Origin: Metabacillus litoralis
GTDB lineage: Bacteria; Bacillota; Bacilli; Bacillales; Bacillaceae
DNA: 64,000 bases
NCBI RefSeq assembly: GCF_020524045.1
Contig: NZ_JAIVKL010000015.1
Location: 54,856-118,855 of the forward strand
Direction of reading: 5' to 3'
The translations under genes and the position numbers were made by a program. Below the pieces are notes generated by a model. It searched no databases. It saw nothing but the letters and a program-made list of their open reading frames with translations, and was not told where the DNA came from. This document shows positions 37,802 through 47,565 of this stretch, in pieces. Numbering within the stretch: position 1 is the first letter of the stretch; each line of letters opens with the position of its first letter.

Positions 37802-40800
37802 ATGAGTAGAAATTTAAAAAAATTCTTTTTAGGATTTCTTGTTGTTATGATGGTTGTTCCATCAGCCTTGATCACTCCGGTTGCAAAAGCAGCAACGAAC
37901 GAAGATATTCCAGTTATTCTGTATCATAGAATTGTTGATAATCCTTCAAACCAATGGACTGATACTAGCGTTGAGAAATTTGAGAAGACGATGCAATATC
38001 TTTCAGCGAATGGATATACAACTTTGACTGCAGATCAATATGTGAGCATCATGGAAGGAAATGAAGTGGCTCCTAAAAAAGCGATCTTATTAACCTTTGA
38101 CGATGCGACTCCAGATTTTATTGAAAATGCTCTTCCAGTGTTGAAACAATATAATATGAACGCAGTTTTATTTGTTGTTAGCGATTGGATAGGCCAAAAT
38201 TATAGTATGTCTAAAGACCAATTGCAAAGTTTGACAAATGAACAAAATATCAGTTTACAAAATCATTCCAAAACTCATGATGAAACTATTTGGGGAAATG
38301 GTGTAGGTAGCAATAGTGACATTTCAAAAGAACATGCTGAAGAACAAATTTCACAAGCAAATGGATATCTTAAAAATATAACAGGTAAAGATCCAATTCT
38401 TATGGCGTATCCATATGGTAGTTACAATGATGTAACTAAAGAAGTAAATCAAGAAAATGAAATTAAGTATGCTTTTAAAGTTGGTAATCCTAGTGATGAC
38501 AATTATTCTATGGGTCGTCATTATGTATTAATGGATACGACACTAGAGGAAATTGCAGGATGGTTGGGAGGACCCACTCCATCTCCGGAAGGAGAATCAG
38601 GAGACCAGACAGGCACTGAAAATGTCTATCATGAATCTTTTGCAAACGGTGTAGGTGTTGCAAAGCAAGCTGGTAACGCAAAATTGGAAGGGGTTTCTAA
38701 TACCGTTTTTGAAGGAAATGAAGACGGAAAAGCACTCTTTGTAAGAGATAGATTGAACAATTGGGATGGAGTTAATATCAATTTCAGCGATGTAGGATTG
38801 AAAAATGGAAAGACGTATTCAATTAAAGTCACAGGTTATGTGGCTAGTAATGTGGCTGTACCAGAAGGTGGACAAGCTTTACTTCAAAACATAGATAGTT
38901 ATAATGGCTTGTATGTAGCAGCAGATTATGTGTCCGGAGAACCTTTTACTTTAACGGGAGAGTACACTGTTAATACGAGTGTAGATTCTGCGCTTCGTAT
39001 TCAATCGAATGATGTTGGTAAAGAGGTTCCATTCTATATCGGGGATATTTTAATTACTGAAAAAGTAACTCCTGGTGAGGATGATGAGCCTACACCAGAT
39101 CCAGTGGACTCAAGACCACCCGCTTTAGACTTCACAATGATTGATTTTGAAGATCAAGGAACAGGAGGCTTCGAACGTAGAGGAGAAACAGAAACCTTGA
39201 CTGTAACAGATGAAGCGAATCATACAGATAACGGTTCATATGCTTTAAAAGTAGAAGGTAGAGAGCAAGCATGGAATGGACCAGCACTACGCGTAGAGAA
39301 GTATGTTGACAAAGGGACCGAATATAAAATTTCTGCCTGGGTTAAGTTGATTTCACCGGGAAGCTCACAGCTACAGCTATCCACTCAAGTTGGAGAGGGT
39401 GACGGAGCAAGTTATAATAATCTTCAAGGAAAAACAATTACCAAAGAAGATGGATGGGTTTTGTTTGAGGGAACTTATAGATACAGCAGTTTAGGAGACG
39501 AATTTTTAGCTATCTATATAGAAAGCTCGAATAATAGTGATGCCACTTTCTATATAGATGATATCAGCTTTGAGTCAACTGATTCGGGACCGGTTGAAGT
39601 TGAGGATTTAACACCGATAAAGGAAGTCTATAAAGATGATTTCTTAATTGGTAACGCAATATCTACGAAAGATTTGGAAGGTAATAGACTTAAGCTCCTT
39701 AATAAGCATCATAATGTTGTAACAGCTGAAAACGCAATGAAACCAGTGTATGCATATAACGATAATAAGCAATTTGATTTTGCTGCAGAGGATGCGCTAG
39801 TTGATCAAACATTAGGAGAAGGACTGAAGATGGTAGGACACGTGCTAGTGTGGCATCAGCAGTCAGAGGAATCACTTCATACTGATATAAATGGTGAGCC
39901 TTTAAGCAGAGAAGAAGCTCTAAATAATTTGAGAAATCATGTTAAAACAGTAGTTGAACACTTTGGTGATAAAGTAATATCTTGGGATGTTGTTAATGAG
40001 GCAATGAATGATAATCCTCAAAACCCTTCAGATTGGAGAGCGTCTTTACGTCAATCTGGTTGGTACAAAGCTATTGGACCGGACTATATAGAGGAATCTT
40101 TCTTAGCTGCAAAAGAAGCTCTTGGTGGAAAAGATGTTAAGCTTTATTATAATGACTATAACGATGATAATCAGAATAAAGCTGAGGCAATTTATCAAAT
40201 GGTCAAAGAAATCAATGAGAAGTACTCAGCTGAAAATGATGGTGAACTTCTAATTGATGGTATTGGTATGCAGGCGCATTACAATCTAAGTACAAATCCT
40301 GAAAACGTAAAGAGATCGTTGGAGAAATTTAGTTCTGTAACGAATGAAGTAAGTGTGACAGAACTTGATGTTACCGCAGGAAGTGAAAATGAGTTAACTG
40401 AGAAACAAGCAAATGAGCAAGCTTATTTATATGCTCAATTATTCAAGATTTATAAAGAACACGCAGAGGACATCGCACGCGTCACATTTTGGGGATTGAA
40501 TGATACAACAAGTTGGAGATCTGCCCAAAGTCCATTACTATTTGATAAAGACTTGCAAGCAAAACTAGCTTATTATGCAGTAATAGATCCTGATAAATTC
40601 TTAGCAGAATATGATCCTGAAGAGAAAGTAGTTAATCAGGGAACTGCATTGTTCGGCACACCTGAAATCGATGGGAATATCGATGATGTTTGGAGTGATG
40701 TACCTGCACTACCGGTTAATCGATATTTGATGGCTTGGCAGGGAGCAAACGGTGTAGCAAAAACACTATGGGATAATGAAAACCTATATGTATTGATTCA

Positions 40801-42001
40801 GGTTAGCGACTCGCAGCTGGACAAATCAAGCCCAAATGCTTATGAGCAGGATTCTGTTGAAATTTTCGTTGACGAAAATAATGCCAAAACACCGTCCTAT
40901 GAAAATGGAGACGGACAATATAGAGTGAATTTTGATAACGAAACCTCATTCAATCCTACAAGCATTATGAATGGTTTTGAATCGAAAACAAAGGTTTCTG
41001 GAACAAACTATACAGTTGAAGTGAAAATACCATTAAACACAATTAATCCAACAAATAACACGAAAATCGGTTTTGATATACAAATCAATGATGGTCAAGA
41101 TGGTGCTCGTCAAAGCTCTGCTGCATGGAACGATACGACTGGTGTTGGATATCAGGACACATCTGTGTTTGGTGAGTTGACTCTAGTAGAATATAAAACA
41201 CCAGAAACGCCAGAAACGCCAGAAACACCAGAAACACCAGAAACACCAGAAACACCAGAAACACCAGAAACACCAGAAACACCAGAAACAACGAAACCGA
41301 ATGATGATAAAAAAGATGTTGTAACGAAACCAGTTGTTAAAGATAACAAGGCTTCAGTAGAAGACAAAGAAGTAAACGCTGTTAAGAAAAATGGTCAGCT
41401 TGTGATTGATTTAAGAGATCACAAATCTTCAGTAAACGTTTTAATTACTAAAGATCAAGTGAAAATCCTTAAAGAGAAAAATGCTGAAATAAAAATTAAA
41501 GTCAAAGATTTAAACATTACAATTCCTTCTTCAGTGCTAACTAATGGAGACGAAGCTGTTGAAGTTAAAGTAGAAAAAATGGTTGTAGAAGGTGCATTGA
41601 GTGGTGTTTATAACTTAACTATTATCCAAGGGGATAAGGAAATTGACAAATTTGATTCTGATTCAAAAGTTACTTTAAGCTTTAAAGTAGATACTAGTAA
41701 AGTTAAAAATTCATCAAATGTTAAAATTTTCTATTGGAATCCAGACGATAAAGAATGGGAATTAGTAGGCGGGAAATATAATAATGGCTATGTAACTACT
41801 AAAACTAGTCACTTTAGCACATTCACGGTATTTGAAATGACGAAAGATGGAAGTTTAAATACAGATGCACCACAATTAGAAGAAGGAGCAAATACTCTAC
41901 CTAATACAGCAACCAACACATTAACTTGGTTAGTTATTGGTATAGTTCTACTAGTTATCGGTTCATGTTTCTCTCTATATATTAGAAGAAAAGAAGCATA
42001 A
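37802..42001 (+). CDS. Wall-anchored polysaccharide deacetylase / GH10 xylanase
   Basis: A 1399-residue multidomain protein. Order: signal peptide (1-31, cut near VAKA-AT); NodB polysaccharide deacetylase (CE4) about 33-258 with metal/catalytic motifs LLTFDDATPDF (Asp100-101) and NHSKTHDE (His155, His159); two CBM22-like modules (about 275-425 and 445-600); GH10 xylanase (about 600-945) with acid/base Glu733 in DVVNEAMND and nucleophile Glu854 in VTELDVT; a CBM9-like module (about 950-1130); ten Pro-Glu-Thr repeats; an unknown beta-rich domain; and a sorting signal LPNTA (from residue 1366), membrane segment and RRKEA tail. It can deacetylate and cut acetylated xylan at the cell surface. GGGGGAA precedes the ATG; cre sites lie upstream. 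Confidence 0.92.
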   Translation: MSRNLKKFFLGFLVVMMVVPSALITPVAKAATNEDIPVILYHRIVDNPSNQWTDTSVEKFEKTMQYLSANGYTTLTADQYVSIMEGNEVAPKKAILLTFDDATPDFIENALPVLKQYNMNAVLFVVSDWIGQNYSMSKDQLQSLTNEQNISLQNHSKTHDETIWGNGVGSNSDISKEHAEEQISQANGYLKNITGKDPILMAYPYGSYNDVTKEVNQENEIKYAFKVGNPSDDNYSMGRHYVLMDTTLEEIAGWLGGPTPSPEGESGDQTGTENVYHESFANGVGVAKQAGNAKLEGVSNTVFEGNEDGKALFVRDRLNNWDGVNINFSDVGLKNGKTYSIKVTGYVASNVAVPEGGQALLQNIDSYNGLYVAADYVSGEPFTLTGEYTVNTSVDSALRIQSNDVGKEVPFYIGDILITEKVTPGEDDEPTPDPVDSRPPALDFTMIDFEDQGTGGFERRGETETLTVTDEANHTDNGSYALKVEGREQAWNGPALRVEKYVDKGTEYKISAWVKLISPGSSQLQLSTQVGEGDGASYNNLQGKTITKEDGWVLFEGTYRYSSLGDEFLAIYIESSNNSDATFYIDDISFESTDSGPVEVEDLTPIKEVYKDDFLIGNAISTKDLEGNRLKLLNKHHNVVTAENAMKPVYAYNDNKQFDFAAEDALVDQTLGEGLKMVGHVLVWHQQSEESLHTDINGEPLSREEALNNLRNHVKTVVEHFGDKVISWDVVNEAMNDNPQNPSDWRASLRQSGWYKAIGPDYIEESFLAAKEALGGKDVKLYYNDYNDDNQNKAEAIYQMVKEINEKYSAENDGELLIDGIGMQAHYNLSTNPENVKRSLEKFSSVTNEVSVTELDVTAGSENELTEKQANEQAYLYAQLFKIYKEHAEDIARVTFWGLNDTTSWRSAQSPLLFDKDLQAKLAYYAVIDPDKFLAEYDPEEKVVNQGTALFGTPEIDGNIDDVWSDVPALPVNRYLMAWQGANGVAKTLWDNENLYVLIQVSDSQLDKSSPNAYEQDSVEIFVDENNAKTPSYENGDGQYRVNFDNETSFNPTSIMNGFESKTKVSGTNYTVEVKIPLNTINPTNNTKIGFDIQINDGQDGARQSSAAWNDTTGVGYQDTSVFGELTLVEYKTPETPETPETPETPETPETPETPETPETPETTKPNDDKKDVVTKPVVKDNKASVEDKEVNAVKKNGQLVIDLRDHKSSVNVLITKDQVKILKEKNAEIKIKVKDLNITIPSSVLTNGDEAVEVKVEKMVVEGALSGVYNLTIIQGDKEIDKFDSDSKVTLSFKVDTSKVKNSSNVKIFYWNPDDKEWELVGGKYNNGYVTTKTSHFSTFTVFEMTKDGSLNTDAPQLEEGANTLPNTATNTLTWLVIGIVLLVIGSCFSLYIRRKEA
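41201..41290 (+). repeat. 9-bp coding microsatellite (Pro-Glu-Thr linker)
   Basis: Ten copies of CCAGAAAC(A/G) encode the linker between the CBM9-like module and the C-terminal domain. Copy-number change keeps the frame. Antisense open frames over it are artefacts of the repeat. Confidence 0.9.
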
Positions 42002-42138
42002 ACCTCTAAACAAGAAGGAGCTAACATTCATTGTGAATGTGGTTTTGGAAAAAACACAAAAATAACAGATGAAATAGCATGAAAATGATAATCCAATTTT
42101 TTTAATTAGGTATCTAAATTTTCAAGAAAATCACCTCA

Positions 42139-42212
42139 AAATAGCACCCAAATAGTATCTAGACAATAAAAATTGTCGACGTGCTAATTAGGGTGCTATT
42201 TTACTATTTTAT
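42139..42212 (+). terminator. Terminator-like cruciform after the xylanase gene
   Basis: AAATAGCACCC / GGGTGCTATTT outer arms with an inner GACAAT / ATTGTC hairpin, followed by TTACTATTTTATTTT. The distance to the xylanase stop is about 140 bp. Confidence 0.55.
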
Positions 42213-42293
42213 TTTCATTTGGGGTGAGAATGAATAAAAAGGTAATTTGAGGAAAATCTATAAAGACAGACCAAGTCGGAGGGAGAATAACCT

Positions 42294-43562
42294 ATGCCTC
42301 ATCAGAAGTTCCAGTCAAGTGCGATTAAAGCAAGATATGCCAAAGGTGCATTATCTGTATTTGGTGCGAACTCCGTTTATCCCCGGATTCCGTGGGTTGC
42401 AGCTTGGTGGTCGTTAACTTTCCCGGGGTTTGGACACATATTTTTAGGTAGGTATCTTCCTGGTTTTATTCTGATTATATGGGAGCTTGTGGTAAACACT
42501 CAGTCCAATCTAAACTTGGGAATTGCCTTGTCCATGCTTGGTAGGTTTGAGGAGGCAAAGACTGTCATTAATGAGGAGTGGGTTCTTCTTTATATGAGTG
42601 CATATATATTTAGTATCTGGGACAGTTACCGCTCTGCTGTTGAAATTAGCAAAAGTCACATTTTATCCGAAGTGGAAGATGCACCTGTCGGACCTTCAGA
42701 TGTTAGCTCTTTCGACATTGTTATTATTGACAAGAAAAAGCCCTGGTTAGCATCTGTTTGGTCAATTTTATCACCTGGATTAGGACAATTATATAGTGGT
42801 CATACTGTTGCAGGTACTTTTATTTTGGCATGGTGGATATTTGTTACCTATAAGGCTAATATGATTGGTTCTTGGTTTTATTCGGTGATTGGAGATTTTA
42901 ACCTGGCCTCTTCAATGGTGGATTGGCAGTGGTTTCTTTTCTTGCCGTCTATGTTCACTTTTGCAATCTATCAAGCCTATGCAGCGGTAAATGAAACGAA
43001 TGTAGTATTCGATATTGAGCAAACACGCTACCTTAGAGTGAGGGATGAAAAATTGACACAACAAAGACAAAATACGCTAGAGAATGATATAGTACAAATC
43101 ATTGCCACTTTTGAACACTCGCCCTTTGTAGAGATGGCTATTCATGATATTGAGACAATAGGAGTGCCACAGAAGAATATTGTTGCATTGCCTTTAGAAA
43201 ATCTTGACTCCCAAACATTTATCATTGATTCTCTTCATCAGGCTGATGGTAGAAGTGTTTTAGATGGAGCTATGGTGAGCGGAACGATTTTTATGGTTCT
43301 GGGTACAATCTATGGATTCGTATGGTACTGGGGACCAGTGATTTGGGGGTTACTTGGCTTGGTTGGAGGTTTCTTCTTGGGATTAATAATTGAATTAGCT
43401 TTTCAAAAAAAGAAAATAAAGTTATTTGCAAGTCGTAAGAATGAGGTCTATATGCAGGTAACATGTCATACCTCTATGAAGGAGCATTTGATTAAAATTC
43501 TTAAAGCAAGGAAGGCTAATGGTTATTTGATTATGCCTCAGCGAATAACACCTGATACTTAA
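42294..43562 (+). CDS. Membrane protein with duplicated PGxGxxxxG module, unknown
   Basis: A 422-residue protein. Two similar modules of about 120 residues: the first has PWVAAWWSLTFPGFGHIFLG, the second PWLASVWSILSPGLGQLYSG, each followed by hydrophobic segments (GFILIIWELVV and GTFILAWWIFV). The C-terminal third has a soluble stretch with HSPFVEMAIHDIETIGVP and a Gly-rich membrane hairpin (VWYWGPVIWGLLGLVGGFF). I do not recognise the function. GGAGGGAG precedes the ATG. Confidence 0.75.
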   Translation: MPHQKFQSSAIKARYAKGALSVFGANSVYPRIPWVAAWWSLTFPGFGHIFLGRYLPGFILIIWELVVNTQSNLNLGIALSMLGRFEEAKTVINEEWVLLYMSAYIFSIWDSYRSAVEISKSHILSEVEDAPVGPSDVSSFDIVIIDKKKPWLASVWSILSPGLGQLYSGHTVAGTFILAWWIFVTYKANMIGSWFYSVIGDFNLASSMVDWQWFLFLPSMFTFAIYQAYAAVNETNVVFDIEQTRYLRVRDEKLTQQRQNTLENDIVQIIATFEHSPFVEMAIHDIETIGVPQKNIVALPLENLDSQTFIIDSLHQADGRSVLDGAMVSGTIFMVLGTIYGFVWYWGPVIWGLLGLVGGFFLGLIIELAFQKKKIKLFASRKNEVYMQVTCHTSMKEHLIKILKARKANGYLIMPQRITPDT

Positions 43563-43957
43563 ATATATATGGTAAATTTAATGGATATCTAAATACCTTT
43601 AAATATCTTATTTTAACTTAGCTCAGTTATTAGCTTAGTGAGTTTTTTAGCTTGTAATCAAGGTTATCGCAAGTAGTATTTTGCTATTTTGGGATTTATC
43701 CAGGATATGTTGTTGAATTTTTTATTGTTAGCTATTTAGAGGGCAATAGTAGCTTGGTCGGTAATTTCAAGGAAGTAATAAAGAATTTGATCTACAATAA
43801 ATGTGCTGCATTTTTTAGTGTTTTTTTTCATGTAAGGGGTATTGAAGAAAGATCGTACATTATTAATGGGAATTATAGTTAATGTACATGAAACTTTTTA
43901 TAAAGTTATTCGTAAGAAAGATAGATAGAAGCTTTGAGTTTCTTGGAGGTGATCTTT
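43563..43957. other. Intergenic region with a weak hairpin and a palindrome
   Basis: A weak terminator-like CTCA...TGAG followed by TTTTTT lies near 43621-43651. GTACATTA / TAATGTAC (43855-43862 and 43880-43887) is an 8-bp inverted repeat 70 bp before the next gene and could be an operator. Nothing else is recognised. Confidence 0.4.
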
Positions 43958-44383
43958 TTGAAATATAAGTCACGGAAAGATTGGTGGTTATCTGTTATCG
44001 TTTGGGGAGCTATGGTTTTTTCCTTAGGAATTGGTAGTTATTCACTAATTGAAAAAACAACTACTGTTATGGAATCTATCATTATATTATCTCTTTCTAT
44101 TATTTTACCAATTTTTATATTGTGGATGTGGTTAACAACCTATTACGTAATAACCGAAAACAAATTAATCATCAGGTTTGGTCCATTTAAAAAACATATA
44201 GAATTAGATACAATAAAGTCAGTAAAAAAAACAATGAATCCACTATCAAGTCCTGCATTATCACTAAGAAGACTTGAAATAGTATACCATCAATACAATT
44301 CTATACTTATCTCTCCCTTGGATAGAGAGGAGTTCATAGAAATTCTCTCCAAGAGGTGTCCTCATATTAAAATTATCACTTAA
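43958..44383 (+). CDS. PH-domain-like membrane protein (YyaB/bPH type)
   Basis: A 141-residue protein. Two hydrophobic segments (LSVIVWGAMVFSLGIGSY and IIILSLSIILPIFILWMWL) precede a short bacterial PH-like domain: TTYYVITENKLIIRFGPF and ELDTIKSVKKT. The start is TTG 43958, with an excellent GGAGGTGAT site 7 nt upstream. Function unknown. Confidence 0.65.
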   Translation: MKYKSRKDWWLSVIVWGAMVFSLGIGSYSLIEKTTTVMESIIILSLSIILPIFILWMWLTTYYVITENKLIIRFGPFKKHIELDTIKSVKKTMNPLSSPALSLRRLEIVYHQYNSILISPLDREEFIEILSKRCPHIKIIT

Positions 44384-44525
44384 TAAAAGGAATTGTATCT
44401 GGATTCTTTCCCTATTCTCCGCCGGGATTGAAAGGTTTTTTCATAGAAAAGCGATTGCCAGTAATGGAAATTAACGACAAAGTGTAACATAGATCAGTAT
44501 AATGAATATAAAAAGGGGAACAATG

Positions 44526-45083
44526 ATGTCAAAAACAAAAAAATTAATGGGCGGCATTTTGTCTGCAGCTGTTGCATTGAGTGCTTGCAGCTCAAAGGAA
44601 GAACTAGCGGTTCAAGAAGAATCGAATTTTTCTGATGATAACATACAAACATCAACGTATACCTATGAGGAAGAAGAAGAAGAAGTGGTAGCAGCAGTTG
44701 ATGAAATTGAATTAGACAATTTACAATCTCAGTATCCGGATATGGACTTAGAAGCTATGGAAGATTATATGGAAGAAAACGATTTGGATTACCAAGAAGA
44801 TGAGTTGATTACTTTTTTAGATGACATTTATGAAAATGGGGAATCTACTTTAACATCAAACTATTATGCTAATGAAAATTCGTTTCCTTGGTGGATATTC
44901 CTATTAGCAGCTACATCAAAAACAAAGCCAACAGGTAAAGTATCATTAACTAAACCTACTACGTCTGCTCCAGAAGTCAAGACAGCACCTAAGGCGAACA
45001 AAAATGTAACTACATCATCTTCATCTAGTAGTACAAAAACTAGTTCAGGTTTTGGTTCCAGCAGTACTTCTTCTGGTTCATAA
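44526..45083 (+). CDS. Putative lipoprotein, acidic with Ser-rich tail, unknown
   Basis: A 185-residue protein. Lipoprotein-type signal MSKTKKLMGGILSAAVALSAC (lipobox LSAC), then a very acidic region (YEEEEEEVVAAVDEIELD, MEDYMEENDLDYQEDE), a hydrophobic FPWWIFLLAA and a Ser/Thr-rich tail. GGGG lies 7 nt before ATG 44526. No family recognised. The stop TAA lies within the target duplication of MITE-162 copy G. Confidence 0.65.
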   Translation: MSKTKKLMGGILSAAVALSACSSKEELAVQEESNFSDDNIQTSTYTYEEEEEEVVAAVDEIELDNLQSQYPDMDLEAMEDYMEENDLDYQEDELITFLDDIYENGESTLTSNYYANENSFPWWIFLLAATSKTKPTGKVSLTKPTTSAPEVKTAPKANKNVTTSSSSSSTKTSSGFGSSSTSSGS

Positions 45084-45084
45084 A

Positions 45085-45246
45085 GGCTCTTTTCTCAACG
45101 ATTGTTGTTATGTAACCAAAATTCGGAGTGAAAAACAGTGTTTTCCCGCTATAAGGGTACTTTTTTATGAAGAAAAGATGCTACTATACTTAATACAGTG
45201 CTGATTGCTTAGGGTATTTAAAGCAACAAAGTTTGCGAAAACAGCC
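45085..45246 (+). mobile_element. MITE-162 copy G
   Basis: A complete 162-bp copy with perfect 8-bp repeats TTCATAAA at 45077-45084 and 45247-45254. The target sequence is identical to that of copy E at mecA. It lies about 190 bp upstream of the TPP riboswitch. Confidence 0.95.
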
Positions 45247-45436
45247 TTCATAAAACAAACGTCCTAAATACACACAGGTGCTTTTATACTTACTCATTTA
45301 CATGTAAACTATGATTTTAGGATAATATTTGTGTATATTTTATTAGTAAAGAACCAATTTATTAACTACAATGGTGTTTTTTCCTTGAAAGATATAAATC
45401 ATTTGGTATGATAGAATTAACTATTATAAAGATAAC

Positions 45437-45530
45437 CGCTAGGGGTGCCCTAATTAAAGGGTTGAGATTAAAGTGTTTCTTTAAGACCCTCATAACCTGA
45501 TCTGGATTATACCAGCGTAGGGAAGTGGAT
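45437..45530 (+). promoter_or_regulatory. TPP (THI-box) riboswitch
   Basis: CTAGGGGTGCCC, GGGTTGAGATTAAAG, GACCCTCATAACCTGATCTGG and ATACCAGCGTAGGGAAGTGG are the conserved TPP aptamer parts. Binding of thiamine pyrophosphate stops expression of the downstream thi genes. Confidence 0.97.
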
Positions 45531-45553
45531 TACGGCATATTCCTTATGTATGT

Positions 45554-45586
45554 AAACCACTTTCTTACAAAGAAAGTGGTTTTTTG
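45554..45586 (+). terminator. TPP riboswitch terminator
   Basis: AACCACTTTCTT / AAGAAAGTGGTT hairpin with a 3-nt loop and T-run, placed 25 nt after the aptamer: transcriptional control. Confidence 0.93.
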
Positions 45587-45625
45587 CATTTATTCTTTTT
45601 TAATATCTGAAAATAGGTGAGCATC

Positions 45626-46237
45626 ATGGAAATACATGTAATAACAGATGGTAATCAATCCATAGCTGAATTAACAAACCGCCTTCTGCTTCTTCATGAA
45701 GAAGTGGATTATATTCATATTCGAGAAAAAACGAAAACCGTTACAGAACAAATGATAATTGTTTCAAATTTAATAAAACAAGGTGTTCCAAAAGAAAAAT
45801 TAGTAATAAACGATCGACTTGATGTTGCTTTACTAAATAATATTCCCAATGTTCATTTACCAGGCCACAGCTTTTCAATAGACGATGTAAAAAAATTCAA
45901 TTCTACATTAAAAGTAGGTAGCTCTGTTCACTCCTTAGAGGAGGCCGTAAGTAGTGAGAAATCTGGAGCAGATTATGTGATATTTGGTCATATTTTTGAA
46001 ACGAATTCAAAAGAAAACCTAGCCCCAAGAGGTATAGAGCAGTTACGTGAAATAACTGAGCATATACAAATACCAGTAGTTGCCATTGGAGGAATTGAAC
46101 CTTTAACTGTAAAAGAGCTGAAACATATAAAGCTAAAGGGAGTTGCGATTATGTCTTATGTAATGAAAAACAAAGATCCCATTTTAGCAATTACTGAATT
46201 GAAAAAATCGTTGGAGAGGGGTGATGATGTTGAATGA
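45626..46237 (+). CDS. tenI: Thiazole tautomerase TenI
   Basis: A 203-residue ThiE-like TIM barrel that aromatises the thiazole product of ThiG. The region FGHIFETNSKENLAPRG contains the TenI-type catalytic His and lacks the diphosphate loop expected for ThiE. The start is ATG 45626 with AGGTGA upstream; a GTG at 45617 has no site. It is first in the operon; the tenA gene of the B. subtilis operon is absent. Its end overlaps thiO by 11 nt. Confidence 0.88.
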   Translation: MEIHVITDGNQSIAELTNRLLLLHEEVDYIHIREKTKTVTEQMIIVSNLIKQGVPKEKLVINDRLDVALLNNIPNVHLPGHSFSIDDVKKFNSTLKVGSSVHSLEEAVSSEKSGADYVIFGHIFETNSKENLAPRGIEQLREITEHIQIPVVAIGGIEPLTVKELKHIKLKGVAIMSYVMKNKDPILAITELKKSLERGDDVE

Positions 46238-47348
46238 AAAATATGATGTTGGAATCATCGGCGGCGGAATTATCGGGCAATCTATTGCCTATCAGTTAGC
46301 AAAGGAAAATATCTCAGTTGTTGTGTTAGAAAGTAATAAAGTTGGGGCTGGTGCAACAAGTGCTGCTGCTGGGATGTTAGGGGCGAGTTCTGAGCTTGAA
46401 AACAATGATGCTTTTTTTCAATTTGCTAAAGAAAGTCAGCACCAATATAAAACCTTAAATCATGAGCTTACTGACTTATCACAAATGAATATCCAGCATG
46501 TTGATAAAGGAATGTATAAGCTTGCTTTTACAGAGATAGAAGCGAAGAAGTTGAAAACAGCTTGTAAAGAACACAATTCACTAGAATGGCATTCAAAACA
46601 GCAGGTATTAGCTGTGGAGCCTAATCTTTCTCAGGAAATTGTGGGAGCTCTCTTTATACCAGAAGATGGTCATGTTTCCCCAAAGCATGTATGTGCAGCT
46701 TTTTCAAAATCTGCTAGCTTACTAGGAGCTGTTATAGTTGAAAACTCTCCAGTTCATTCTATTAAAAAACTAGGTGTAGAAGACTATATTCTCTCAACTA
46801 ATCAAAATCAATATAGCTGTAGTCATATCGTCATTGCAAATGGTGTATGGAGTGATTATTTCTTTAAACAACTCGAATTAGATATGAAAATAAAACCTGT
46901 TAAAGGTGAGTGTCTCGCAGTATCTAGCGAAAATATAAGTCTAGAAAAAACAATTTTTTACGATCACTGCTATATTGTTCCTAAAGGTGATGGTCGATTA
47001 GTGGTTGGCGCTACAATGGTCGATGATGATTGGAGTACAACACCAACACTTGGTGGTATTCAATCGTTAATCGGAAAAATAACACCGATTTTACCTGCGA
47101 TTAAATCTGCAAAGCTTCTTGAAACATGGGCAGGACTTCGACCGCAAACAGGTGATGGTAAGCCTTATATTGGTCAGCATCCAAGTGGAGAAAATATTTA
47201 TTTTGCAACTGGACATTATCGAAATGGTATTTTACTAGCACCAAAAACTGGGACGATGGTTAGAGATTTAATCTTAAAAAGAAAACTAAATGAAGATTAT
47301 GTAAAAGCTTTTTCCATCACACGTAATCTAGCAAAAGCAGCGAGGTGA
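46227..47348 (+). CDS. thiO: Glycine oxidase ThiO
   Basis: A 373-residue FAD enzyme of the DAO family that oxidises glycine to iminoglycine for thiazole synthesis. The dinucleotide-binding VGIIGGGIIGQSIAYQL opens the protein and a C-terminal ETWAGLRPQTGDGKPYIG completes the FAD site. Three starts in a row (46221, 46224, 46227); I prefer ATG 46227, 7 nt after GGAGAGG. Equivalent to goxB in B. subtilis. Confidence 0.93.
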   Translation: MLNEKYDVGIIGGGIIGQSIAYQLAKENISVVVLESNKVGAGATSAAAGMLGASSELENNDAFFQFAKESQHQYKTLNHELTDLSQMNIQHVDKGMYKLAFTEIEAKKLKTACKEHNSLEWHSKQQVLAVEPNLSQEIVGALFIPEDGHVSPKHVCAAFSKSASLLGAVIVENSPVHSIKKLGVEDYILSTNQNQYSCSHIVIANGVWSDYFFKQLELDMKIKPVKGECLAVSSENISLEKTIFYDHCYIVPKGDGRLVVGATMVDDDWSTTPTLGGIQSLIGKITPILPAIKSAKLLETWAGLRPQTGDGKPYIGQHPSGENIYFATGHYRNGILLAPKTGTMVRDLILKRKLNEDYVKAFSITRNLAKAAR

Positions 47349-47352
47349 TAAC

Positions 47353-47562
47353 ATGAGCATAAAATTAAATGGAGAATTAGTAGAATTAGTAGAATTAAAC
47401 GATGTAAACACAATTCAACAGCTATTAGCTTATTACAAGCTAGAAGATCGACTTGTTATTGTTGAACATAATCGAGACATTATTTTAAAAGATAAATATA
47501 AAGAAACAACCATCAAAAATGGTGATGAAATTGAGCTAGTTCATTTTGTAGGAGGAGGATGA
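47353..47562 (+). CDS. thiS: Sulfur carrier ThiS
   Basis: A 69-residue ubiquitin-like carrier. The C-terminal tail HFVGGG provides the Gly-Gly end that ThiF adenylates and that carries thiocarboxylate sulfur to ThiG. GAGGTGATAAC lies before the ATG; the gene starts 4 nt after thiO. Confidence 0.93.
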   Translation: MSIKLNGELVELVELNDVNTIQQLLAYYKLEDRLVIVEHNRDIILKDKYKETTIKNGDEIELVHFVGGG

Positions 47563-47565
47563 AAC

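Noticed and set aside
41085..41367. Antisense frames rich in VSGVSG or FLVFLV
   Set aside because: Produced by the 9-bp Pro-Glu-Thr microsatellite read backwards; not genes.
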